Origin: Myroides oncorhynchi
GTDB lineage: Bacteria > Bacteroidota > Bacteroidia > Flavobacteriales > Flavobacteriaceae
Direction of reading: 5' to 3'
Assembly (NCBI RefSeq): GCF_020905415.1
Contig: NZ_JAJJMP010000001.1
Location: 429,501 to 493,500, forward strand
DNA length: 64,000 nt
How positions within the stretch are numbered: position 1 is the stretch's first letter; each line of letters begins with the position of its first letter. The notes beneath the pieces are model-generated. The model searched no databases and was not told the DNA's origin. It was given only the letters and a program-made list of their open reading frames with translations. Shown piece by piece: positions 30,081-37,242 of the stretch. The translations under genes were made by a program, and so were the position numbers.

Positions 30081-30746
30081 ATGAAAAAAATTGTCTTATC
30101 ATTAGCTGTAATGGCTACATTAACTCTTGCATCTTGTGGAAACAAAACTGCAGATACAACTACAACTGAACAAGAAGTAACTGCTCCTGCAACTGATGCA
30201 GTAGGTTATAAAGTTGCGACTGCTGACTCAAAAATTGACTGGGTTGGAGGTAAAGTTTCAGGAGATAACCATACTGGAACAATCAGTGTATCAGAAGGTG
30301 AAGTGTTCGTAAAAGACGGAAAAGTTACTAATGGTAAATTTGTAATTGACATGAACTCTATTGTAGTTACTGATATTACTGATGCTGAAATGAAAGCTGG
30401 TTTAGAAGGTCACTTAAAAGGTACTTCTGAGGAAAAAGCTGATCACTTCTTTAACGTATCTAAATTCCCAACTGCAACATTCGAATTAACTTCTGTTGCT
30501 GAAGAAAAAGGAAAACAAGTAGTTACAGGAAACTTAACGCTAAAAGAAGTTACTAATTCTATTTCATTCCCAGCAGTTATCACTGTTACTGATGCAGATG
30601 TTACAATCGCTTCAGATGAATTCGAAATCGATAGAACTAAATGGGGAGTTAACTTTAACTCAGGTTCAATCATCAAAGATTTAGCAGGAGATAAAATCAT
30701 CAACGATAATATCAAAATCAAAATTACTACAAAAGCTACTAAATAG
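30081..30746 (+). CDS. YceI-family lipoprotein
   Basis: Lipocalin-like isoprenoid-binding family protein of 221 residues. The start at 30081 gives the lipoprotein signal MKKIVLSLAVMATLTLASC (Cys19); the in-frame ATG at 30048 lies inside the promoter. The YceI domain is clear: SKIDWVGGKVSGDNHTGTIS, KFVIDMNSIVVTDI, HLKGTSEEKADHFFNV, FPTATFELTSV and the FEIDRTKWGVNFNSG end. Most YceI proteins are periplasmic and this one is lipid-anchored, like the azurin before it. It is a single-gene unit between two terminators. Confidence 0.93.
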   Translation: MKKIVLSLAVMATLTLASCGNKTADTTTTEQEVTAPATDAVGYKVATADSKIDWVGGKVSGDNHTGTISVSEGEVFVKDGKVTNGKFVIDMNSIVVTDITDAEMKAGLEGHLKGTSEEKADHFFNVSKFPTATFELTSVAEEKGKQVVTGNLTLKEVTNSISFPAVITVTDADVTIASDEFEIDRTKWGVNFNSGSIIKDLAGDKIINDNIKIKITTKATK

Positions 30747-30766
30747 TCTTTTTATAGGATATAATC

Positions 30767-30802
30767 AGGAGTTACTCTTCATTGAGTAGCTCCTTTTTTT
30801 TT
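30767..30802 (+). terminator. YceI gene terminator
   Basis: AGGAGTTACTC and GAGTAGCTCCT pair with one mismatch and are followed by nine Ts. Confidence 0.85.
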
Positions 30803-30821
30803 CATTAAAATATTAAAGCTG

Positions 30822-30829
30822 TAACTTTG
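30822..30829 (+). promoter_or_regulatory. Minus-7 box TAACTTTG before the YpdA-like gene
   Basis: TAACTTTG lies 25 bases before the ATG at 30855. The upstream element would fall in the T run of the preceding terminator and has no clear TTG. Confidence 0.45.
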
Positions 30830-30854
30830 AGCTACAAAAGAAAATAGAATTATC

Positions 30855-31838
30855 ATGAAGCATTTTGACATAATCATAATTGGAGGTGGTCCTATAGGTA
30901 TCGCTTGTGGTTTAGAAGCTAAAAAGAAAGAATTGTCTTATCTAATCATCGAGAAGGGATGCTTAGTAAACTCTCTTTATCACTATCCTGTCAATATGCA
31001 ATTTTTCTCTTCTTCTGAATTATTAGAATTAGATAATATTCCCTTTATTAGCAAGGAGAATAAACCCCGCCGCAGTGAAGCGTTAGAATACTATCGTAGA
31101 GTAACAACAACTAATGTTTTAAATATTCACTTGTTTGAAACTGTATTAAGTAGCACTAAGAACAATGAAGGTTTATTTGAAGTAGGTACTTCTAAAGATA
31201 ACTATACCGCTAAAGATATTATTGTTGCTACAGGGTTCTATGATATCCCTAATCCACTAAACATTCCCGGTGAAAGTCTAGCTAAGGTATCTCACTACTA
31301 TACTGATCCACATTACTATGCTGGTATGGATGTAGTGGTAGTAGGTGCTAGTAATTCATCTGTAGATGCAGCATTAGAATGCTACCGAAAAGGAGCTAAT
31401 GTAACGATGGTCATTAGAGATAAAGAAATCAGCTCTCATGTCAAATATTGGGTAAAACCAGATATCGAAAACAGAATAGCCGAGGGGAGTATCACTGCTT
31501 TATTTAACAGTACTATTACAGAAATAATGGATAATAGCATTCTAATCAACGTAAAAGGTGAAGAAGTGACAATAAAAAACGACTTTGTCCTTGCACTTAC
31601 GGGATATCGTCCTAACTTTGTCTTTTTAGAACAATTAGGGGTAACTATTTCTACAGATGAGAATCGTACTCCTACTTACAATACAGAAACTATGGAAACA
31701 AGTGTGTCGAACTTATATTTAGCAGGTGTAGTATGCGGTGGTTTAAACACGCACACTTGGTTTATTGAGAATTCTAGAATTCACGCTGTTACCATTCTTA
31801 ACCACATTTTTTCTAAATATCGATATCGTCGATTTTAG
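30855..31838 (+). CDS. ypdA: YpdA-like NAD(P)/FAD-dependent oxidoreductase (putative bacillithiol disulfide reductase)
   Basis: Flavoprotein of 327 residues. The FAD-binding motif IIIGGGPIGIACGLEA opens the protein, and a second Rossmann motif VVVGASNSSVDAALE lies near 164-178. The characteristic YPVNMQFFSSSELLELDNIPF, the NAD-site RPNFVF and the C-terminal LAGVVCGGLNTHTWFIEN identify the YpdA group. It lacks the CxxC of thioredoxin reductase. In Firmicutes YpdA reduces bacillithiol disulfide, and the same role is inferred here. Its last 4 bases overlap the convergent Fur-family gene. Confidence 0.88.
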   Translation: MKHFDIIIIGGGPIGIACGLEAKKKELSYLIIEKGCLVNSLYHYPVNMQFFSSSELLELDNIPFISKENKPRRSEALEYYRRVTTTNVLNIHLFETVLSSTKNNEGLFEVGTSKDNYTAKDIIVATGFYDIPNPLNIPGESLAKVSHYYTDPHYYAGMDVVVVGASNSSVDAALECYRKGANVTMVIRDKEISSHVKYWVKPDIENRIAEGSITALFNSTITEIMDNSILINVKGEEVTIKNDFVLALTGYRPNFVFLEQLGVTISTDENRTPTYNTETMETSVSNLYLAGVVCGGLNTHTWFIENSRIHAVTILNHIFSKYRYRRF

Positions 31839-32251
31839 GACTTACATTCCTTACACACCCCTTTAGCTACTACGTCTATAGCATCCAACTGAAAACCTGC
31901 TGGTATTTCTATTTTTGGAATAGACACTTGTGTTAGACATATTGTCTTTTTACAATTACTACACACAAAATGTAGATGAGTATCGTGATGATGACTTTCA
32001 TCGCATTCCTGAGCACATAATGCATATTGAGTCACATTATTAGTCGTAATACTATGAAGCAATCCTTTGCTTTCAAATGTCTTTACTGTTCTATATAATG
32101 TCACTCTGTCGGATTGATCAAAGCTTGCTTCAATATCAGCAAGCGATACTGCTCCCTTTTGCTGTTTTAAAAACTTCAATACCAATAGGCGCATTGCAGT
32201 CGGGTTAATCTTTTTGGCTTGTAATTCTTGTTCTAAACTAAGGGTACTCAT
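31835..32251 (-). CDS. Fur-family transcriptional regulator
   Basis: Metal-dependent repressor of 138 residues. The N-terminal winged helix (PTAMRLLVLKFLKQQKGAVS, SDRVTLYRTVKTFESKGLL) precedes a dimerisation domain. Structural zinc cysteines are Cys97, Cys100, Cys133 and Cys136, and a His-rich loop SHHHDTHLHF (86-95) supplies regulatory metal ligands. Iron (Fur), zinc (Zur) or peroxide (PerR) sensing cannot be separated safely; the Cys79/Cys83 and His-rich segment lean towards Zur. Its promoter carries a perfect 17-bp palindrome, so it is probably autoregulated. Confidence 0.9.
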   Translation of the reverse strand: MSTLSLEQELQAKKINPTAMRLLVLKFLKQQKGAVSLADIEASFDQSDRVTLYRTVKTFESKGLLHSITTNNVTQYALCAQECDESHHHDTHLHFVCSNCKKTICLTQVSIPKIEIPAGFQLDAIDVVAKGVCKECKS

Positions 32252-32272
32252 ATTTTCTCATTTTGTCATAAA

Positions 32273-32293
32273 CAAAGATAAACAATGTTTATC
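32273..32293 (-). promoter_or_regulatory. Palindromic operator overlapping the Fur-family gene promoter
   Basis: GATAAACA-A-TGTTTATC (32277-32293) is a perfect 8-1-8 palindrome. On the minus strand it overlaps the minus-7 box TATCTTTG (32273-32280), about 22 bases before the ATG. The size, symmetry and position fit a Fur-superfamily operator. Confidence 0.7.
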
Positions 32294-32381
32294 AATCCTG
32301 TAATTTATAGTAGACAGTTTGTTTTTAACAGTGCATTAGCTTAAAAACATATAATACATTTTAGTATAAATAAACATATTT

Positions 32382-32431
32382 GATTATTATAGTAAAAAAT
32401 AAAAACATATATTTATTTTTTTACTACAATC
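32382..32431 (+). promoter_or_regulatory. Long AT-rich inverted repeat before the first aromatic permease
   Basis: TAGTAAAAAATAAA and TTTATTTTTTTACTA pair around a short loop, extended by GATT/AATC at the outer ends. It ends 21 bases before the GTG start at 32453. It could be an operator, a leader hairpin or the terminator of an unseen leader RNA. Confidence 0.5.
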
Positions 32432-32452
32432 AAACTAAAAACACAAATTAAA

Positions 32453-33658
32453 GTGAATAGCAAACTTATAGGAAGTTCCCTTATTATAGCAGGTACAGCA
32501 ATCGGCGGAGGAATGTTAGCCATGCCTATTATATCATCAGGAGTAGGATTTATAGGCATTACCGTAGTGATGATACTAATCTGGTTAGCCATGTGCTATA
32601 CCGCCATTCTATTAGTAGAAACATATAAAGACAATAACCCAGAAGATGGATTAAGTACAATGACTTATAAATACTTAGGCAAAACAGGTTCTATCGTCAC
32701 TGGAATAAGTATGCTAACACTAATGTATGCCCTAGTCAGTGCGTATATCGCTGGGGGTAGTGATATTCTGAGATTAAACTTAAGCAAATGGTTAGATACT
32801 GATGTAAGTCCTCAAATTACAGCATTTATCTTCACCATTCTATTCGGAGGCATTGTAGGTCTAGGTGCACGTGTAGTAGATATAGCAACAAGATGGATAT
32901 TTATAATAAAACTAGTATTCTTATTTATTGTTATAGTAGTAATCTGTGGACATATCAAAATAGATAACTTATTACAGATGCCTTTAGAAAGTAAACTATT
33001 CTACTCTTCTATTCCAGTTATCTTTACTTCATTTGGTTTTCACATTGTAGTACCTAGTATGGTCAAATATCTACATGGCGATATCAAGCTACTTAAAAAA
33101 GCTTTTATCTATGGGAGTTTATTGCCACTTGCTGTTTACCTTATCTGGCAATTATCGATACTAGGTAGCATCGAACCGGAGACTTTCTTTGCGATTATAA
33201 AAGAGACCAAAGGATTAGAAGCCGTCATAGTTGCTGTCAATGGTGTATCTGAATCTAAGTGGATGAACATTCCTCTTAATGTATTCTTTGCTGCAGCTAT
33301 ATTAACATCATTCTTAGGTGTAGCTCTAGCGCTATTTGACTATGTAAAAGACTTAAGTAAGAAAAAGAAGTTTGGTAAGAATGCAGTGATCCTATACTTA
33401 ATCACATTTATACCACCATTACTATTTGCTTTATACTATCCTAAAGGCTTTGTAATAGCCCTTAGTTACGCAGCAATATCAGTAGTCATCACATCTCTAT
33501 TCATACCAATACTTATGTATATCAAAGTAAAGCAAGAAAGAAAAGAACCTATAACTTTCTTTCAAAAGATAGCATTTAGCTTGATTTTTGCTTTCGGAGT
33601 AGGTATATTATTAATACAAGTATTAATGACGGCGGGTGTACTCCCAATTTTAGACTAA
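32453..33658 (+). CDS. Aromatic amino acid permease (Tyr/Trp permease family), copy 1
   Basis: Inner-membrane transporter of 401 residues with about 11 hydrophobic helices, of the TyrP/Mtr family (IIAGTAIGGGMLAMPIISSG at the first helix; VIFTSFGFHIVVPSMVKYLHGD; ALALFDYVKDL). Translation appears to begin at GTG 32453, since no ATG precedes the conserved first helix. The next gene, 4 bases after its stop if the TTG start were used, is a close paralogue. The substrate within the aromatic group is not decidable. Confidence 0.9.
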   Translation: MNSKLIGSSLIIAGTAIGGGMLAMPIISSGVGFIGITVVMILIWLAMCYTAILLVETYKDNNPEDGLSTMTYKYLGKTGSIVTGISMLTLMYALVSAYIAGGSDILRLNLSKWLDTDVSPQITAFIFTILFGGIVGLGARVVDIATRWIFIIKLVFLFIVIVVICGHIKIDNLLQMPLESKLFYSSIPVIFTSFGFHIVVPSMVKYLHGDIKLLKKAFIYGSLLPLAVYLIWQLSILGSIEPETFFAIIKETKGLEAVIVAVNGVSESKWMNIPLNVFFAAAILTSFLGVALALFDYVKDLSKKKKFGKNAVILYLITFIPPLLFALYYPKGFVIALSYAAISVVITSLFIPILMYIKVKQERKEPITFFQKIAFSLIFAFGVGILLIQVLMTAGVLPILD

Positions 33659-33707
33659 CAAATTGAGTTTAAACTCAGCGAATTACATAAATTTAAATAA
33701 ATACAAA

Positions 33708-34907
33708 ATGCAAAAAATTATCGGAAGTATTCTAATTGTCGCAGGTACGACAATCGGAGCAGGAATGTTAGCAATGCCCATTATATCAGCAAGCGTAGGG
33801 TTTACCTTTATGGCCTTTATCTTGTTCTGTATCTGGTTTGCTATGTATTATACTGCAATACTTTTGGTAGATGTATATAAATACAACCCTCCTACTCACG
33901 GACTAAATACATTAACTGTAAAATACCTTGGCAACTCTGGAGCTGCAGTTACCGCTATTAGTATGTTAGTACTGATGTATGCCTTAGTAAGTGCTTATAT
34001 CACAGGAGGAGGAGAAATATTCAGAACGAATGTAGCTCATTGGTTTAATATTGAAGTATCTTCCCATACCTCAGCATTCTTATTTACACTAATATTTGGA
34101 AGTATCATAGCTTTCAGTACACGTGTGGTTGATTTTAGTAATAAGATTGTCTTTTCTTGTAAACTATTTTTTCTATGTATTGTAATGGCGCTATTACTGC
34201 CTAAAATAGAAATGGTACACTTACAGCATATGCCAGTCAACAGTATACCTGTATTAGCGACTATTCCTGTTATTTTTACAAGCTTTGGGTTTTATGTTGT
34301 CATCCCTACTTTAGTAAAGTATCTAGATGGTAATCTAAAACAATTAAAGCTAGTATTCTTAATAGGGAGTATTACTCCCTTAATCTTGTATTTAGTTTGG
34401 GAGCTTACCTTTTTAGGTAATTTAGACAGTAGTACATTTACTGCCATTTTACAAGAGAATTCAAAATTAGATGGATTAGTTAAGGCTGTAAGACAAGTAA
34501 ATAATTCTGAATTAATAAGTATCTCTTTTACTTTATTTGCTTCTGCAGCATTACTAACCTCTTTTTGGGGTGTAGCGATGGCTTTAAAAGATTATATTCA
34601 AGACTTAGGTAAGAACAGACCTTTTATAAGTAACAATGCTTCTGCTATGCTACTTACTTTTACACCTCCATTGTTATTTGCTATCTTTTATCCTGATGGT
34701 TTTGTGATAGCACTTGGTTATGCCTCAGTACCGCTAGTTGTATTAGCCTTAATTATGCCAATGTTAATGTTGAGCAAAGCACAAAAGCAAGCTGGCGTAA
34801 AACAACCTATTTTACAGAAATTAGCTTTCTTGTTTTTATGGGGATTATCGATACTGATTTTTTTACTGCAAGGGTTGATGGTTGCTGAGATTATACCAGC
34901 ATACTAA
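33708..34907 (+). CDS. Aromatic amino acid permease (Tyr/Trp permease family), copy 2
   Basis: Paralogue of the preceding gene, 399 residues from ATG 33708; an in-frame TTG at 33663 would add 15 polar residues that do not align with copy 1 and is not preferred. The shared motifs are IVAGTTIGAGMLAMPIISAS, VIFTSFGFYVVIPTLVKYLDGN and MALKDYIQDLGKN. The two copies differ throughout, so the duplication is not recent. They probably form one transcript, closed by a strong terminator. Confidence 0.9.
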   Translation: MQKIIGSILIVAGTTIGAGMLAMPIISASVGFTFMAFILFCIWFAMYYTAILLVDVYKYNPPTHGLNTLTVKYLGNSGAAVTAISMLVLMYALVSAYITGGGEIFRTNVAHWFNIEVSSHTSAFLFTLIFGSIIAFSTRVVDFSNKIVFSCKLFFLCIVMALLLPKIEMVHLQHMPVNSIPVLATIPVIFTSFGFYVVIPTLVKYLDGNLKQLKLVFLIGSITPLILYLVWELTFLGNLDSSTFTAILQENSKLDGLVKAVRQVNNSELISISFTLFASAALLTSFWGVAMALKDYIQDLGKNRPFISNNASAMLLTFTPPLLFAIFYPDGFVIALGYASVPLVVLALIMPMLMLSKAQKQAGVKQPILQKLAFLFLWGLSILIFLLQGLMVAEIIPAY

Positions 34908-34935
34908 CTATCACATTGACAGAAACAATATACCT

Positions 34936-34985
34936 GCCGACTTAACCTAGATTAAGAAATATCTAGATTAAGTCGGCTTTATTAT
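34936..34985 (+). terminator. Terminator after the permease pair
   Basis: GCCGACTTAACCTAGAT and ATCTAGATTAAGTCGGC pair over 17 positions with one mismatch and are followed by a T-rich stretch. Confidence 0.85.
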
Positions 34986-35033
34986 TTTAAAGCATTACCT
35001 ATCAGTACATTTGCCCTATAAAAAAAAAAGAAA

Positions 35034-35690
35034 ATGAAAAATATAGTTTTGATAGGTGCAACAGGATATGTAGGTTCTGCTATATTAAATGAATTAATTC
35101 ATTGTCAATATAACGTTACAGCTATTGCTAGAAATACAGCTACAGTATCGAATAGTTCTTTAGTTAAAAAAGTTGCTTTAGATATTACTGACAAAACCAA
35201 ATTAGTAAATGCCCTTAAAGGTGCTGATATTGTCATTAGTGCATTTAACGCTGGATGGACAAACCCTAATTTATACAAGGACTTTACCACAGGTGCTAAT
35301 GCTATACACAATGCTGCAAAAGAAGCAGGAGTCTCAAGATTAATTGTTATCGGAGGTGCAGGTACATTGTATATTAAGCCAGGATTACAATTAGTAGACA
35401 CACCAGACTTTCCTGATTTTATCAAGCCAGGAGCTACAGCTGTAAGAGATTATTTCGAGAATATATTAGCAAAAGAAAGCACTTTTAAATGGACCTATTT
35501 TAGTCCTGCGATAGAAATGAATCCAAACAATCCTGGTAAACGAACTGGACATTATAGAATAGGTACAAATACACCTGTCTTCGATAGTGAAAGTAGAAGT
35601 AGAGTATCTGTAGAAGATGTAGCAGTAGCTATAACAGATGAAATAGAAAATGAACAGTTCCTAAACAAACAGTTCACAATAGGATATTAG
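35034..35690 (+). CDS. NmrA-type NAD(P)-binding protein
   Basis: Atypical short-chain dehydrogenase-like protein of 218 residues. The Rossmann motif IGATGYVGSAIL is at 7-18 and ADIVISAFNAGWT follows the fourth strand. The segment RLIVIGGAGTLYIKPGLQLVDT and the C-terminal RSRVSVEDVAVAI match NAD(P)H-binding NmrA/YesF proteins. It has no classical Ser-Tyr-Lys catalytic triad, so a redox-sensing or flavin reductase role is as likely as a dehydrogenase. It is a single-gene unit. Confidence 0.85.
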   Translation: MKNIVLIGATGYVGSAILNELIHCQYNVTAIARNTATVSNSSLVKKVALDITDKTKLVNALKGADIVISAFNAGWTNPNLYKDFTTGANAIHNAAKEAGVSRLIVIGGAGTLYIKPGLQLVDTPDFPDFIKPGATAVRDYFENILAKESTFKWTYFSPAIEMNPNNPGKRTGHYRIGTNTPVFDSESRSRVSVEDVAVAITDEIENEQFLNKQFTIGY

Positions 35691-35740
35691 TTCCAATAAA
35701 AGTCCCCAATTAAGGAAACAACAACAATTCTTCCCTTACT

Positions 35741-35779
35741 AAAAAAGGCTGTATCATTCTTTACTGATACAGCCTTTTT
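35741..35779. terminator. Bidirectional terminator between the NmrA-type gene and tcdA
   Basis: AAAAAGGCTGTATCA and TGATACAGCCTTTTT pair perfectly over 15 positions between two convergent genes. Confidence 0.9.
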
Positions 35780-35782
35780 ATT

Positions 35783-36499
35783 TTATTTCGAGATAATATA
35801 TCTTACTACTACTTCTGCTGCATTTAACCCAAACAATGCTGGTATCCAACTATTTGTACCGTAGAACGACTTCTTATAATTCGTCCCATCAGTTAATTTT
35901 AGACTATCCTCATCTGGCATCTCTAATGAGAATACTGCTTTCACTCCAGAAGTTATCCCCTCTTTCTTAAGGCGCTTTCTGATTTGCTTTGCTAAAGGGC
36001 AAACAGTCGTTTTACCAATATCCTTTACTACCACCTTGCTTGCTATCATCTTACCACCAGCTCCCATCGCACTAATAACTTTTACTTTCTTGCGCTTAGC
36101 TGCTAAGATTAGATTTATCTTAGGAGTTACGCTATCTATACAGTCTAATACATAATTAAAATCCGCTGTCACGATTTCGTGTGCTCGCTCTGGAGAAATA
36201 AACTCTTCTATACGCACTAAATTCAATTCGGGATTTATATCCATCAGTCTATCACCGACCACCTTTACCTTTGGCATTCCAACAGTAGAATGTAATGCTG
36301 GTAATTGTCTATTGATATTGGTTATATCAACTGTATCGCCATCTACGATAGTCAGATTTCCTATTCCTGCTCTTACTAAAAACTCAGCTGCAAACGATCC
36401 TACTCCACCTACTCCTACTATTAGTACTTTTGCGTTCTTTAGTTTTTGTAACCCTTCTTCTTTAAAAAGTAATTCTGCTCTCTCTTGCCAAATTGCCAT
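35783..36499 (-). CDS. tcdA: tRNA threonylcarbamoyladenosine dehydratase
   Basis: ThiF/E1-like ATP-dependent enzyme of 238 residues that cyclises t6A37 in tRNA. The nucleotide-binding loop GVGGVG is at 29-34, followed by the E1 signature FLVRAGIGNLTIVDGDTVD and NINRQLPAL. The segment YVLDCIDSVTPKI and the PDEDSLKLTDGTNYKKSFYG insert fit the YgdL/CsdL group rather than MoeB or ThiF, and no zinc-binding cysteine pairs are present. It lies 33 bases after the TatD-type gene. Confidence 0.9.
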   Translation of the reverse strand: MAIWQERAELLFKEEGLQKLKNAKVLIVGVGGVGSFAAEFLVRAGIGNLTIVDGDTVDITNINRQLPALHSTVGMPKVKVVGDRLMDINPELNLVRIEEFISPERAHEIVTADFNYVLDCIDSVTPKINLILAAKRKKVKVISAMGAGGKMIASKVVVKDIGKTTVCPLAKQIRKRLKKEGITSGVKAVFSLEMPDEDSLKLTDGTNYKKSFYGTNSWIPALFGLNAAEVVVRYIISK

Positions 36500-36532
36500 T
36501 TATTCTATTTATTAATCAGTCGCTGACTGCTG

Positions 36533-37168
36533 TTATCTATTAAAAATTCTCTTATAATTCTCTTCTATCTGTCGCTCAATATGTTCATTTAGCTGCTCTG
36601 CTATGCGATATACCTCAGCAATTGTTATCTCTTCTACATCATCTGTCTCTAAGAATATTTGCTCTCTTGGTACCTGTACAAATGTATCTCTTAAAGCTTC
36701 ATTATAAATAAGGTGTTTACCAAAAGAAAGAAAAAAACCATTCTTCCAAAGACTCTCTGCTACTTGCCGTTTCTTATTAAAACTGTGAATAATCAATGGA
36801 ACTGTAATGTTTAACTCTTTTTTAATAGCGATCACTTCTTGATATGCTGAAACGACGTGCAAAATTACTGCTTTTTTATATTTCTCTGCAAGTAGTAACT
36901 GTCTCTTAAACACATCTATCTGTATATTTAATGAAATATTGATTTTCTTATCTAATCCACACTCTCCTATCGCTAAACAATTTGGTTGTTGTAACTCCTC
37001 TTCTAACAAGGTTAACTCTTCATCTAAACGCTCTTCATCAATATACCATGGATGTATCCCAACAGAATATGTAGGAAGGGTATTATCAACTGTCATAGGA
37101 TACTGATTAATTATTTCTACTATCTCGTGTTGATTCGTAATATGATGAGTATGTATATTGATTTTCAT
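36533..37168 (-). CDS. TatD-family metal-dependent hydrolase
   Basis: Amidohydrolase-fold protein of 211 residues, shorter than E. coli TatD (260). It opens with NIHTHH in place of the usual DxHxH, has GECGLDK in the middle (metal ligand Glu), an IIHSFN stretch and FLETDDVE near the end. Family members are DNases or D-aminoacyl-tRNA deacylase-like proteins. The start is ATG 37168, right before the valS terminator. It is co-directional with tcdA. Confidence 0.85.
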   Translation of the reverse strand: MKINIHTHHITNQHEIVEIINQYPMTVDNTLPTYSVGIHPWYIDEERLDEELTLLEEELQQPNCLAIGECGLDKKINISLNIQIDVFKRQLLLAEKYKKAVILHVVSAYQEVIAIKKELNITVPLIIHSFNKKRQVAESLWKNGFFLSFGKHLIYNEALRDTFVQVPREQIFLETDDVEEITIAEVYRIAEQLNEHIERQIEENYKRIFNR

Positions 37169-37180
37169 AAAGCGAAGATA

Positions 37181-37221
37181 AAAAAAAGCCCCTAATTAAC
37201 TTCTGCTAATTAGGGGGTTTT
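37181..37221 (-). terminator. valS terminator
   Basis: AAAAGCCCCTAATTA and TAATTAGGGGGTTTT pair with one mismatch around an 8-base loop, 21 bases after the valS stop. The T run is on the minus strand. Confidence 0.9.
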
Positions 37222-37242
37222 ATATTTTAAGAGATTACTCGA

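Noticed and set aside
33663..33707. TTG start for the second aromatic permease
   Set aside because: The extension is polar, does not match the paralogue, and a good ATG follows at 33708.
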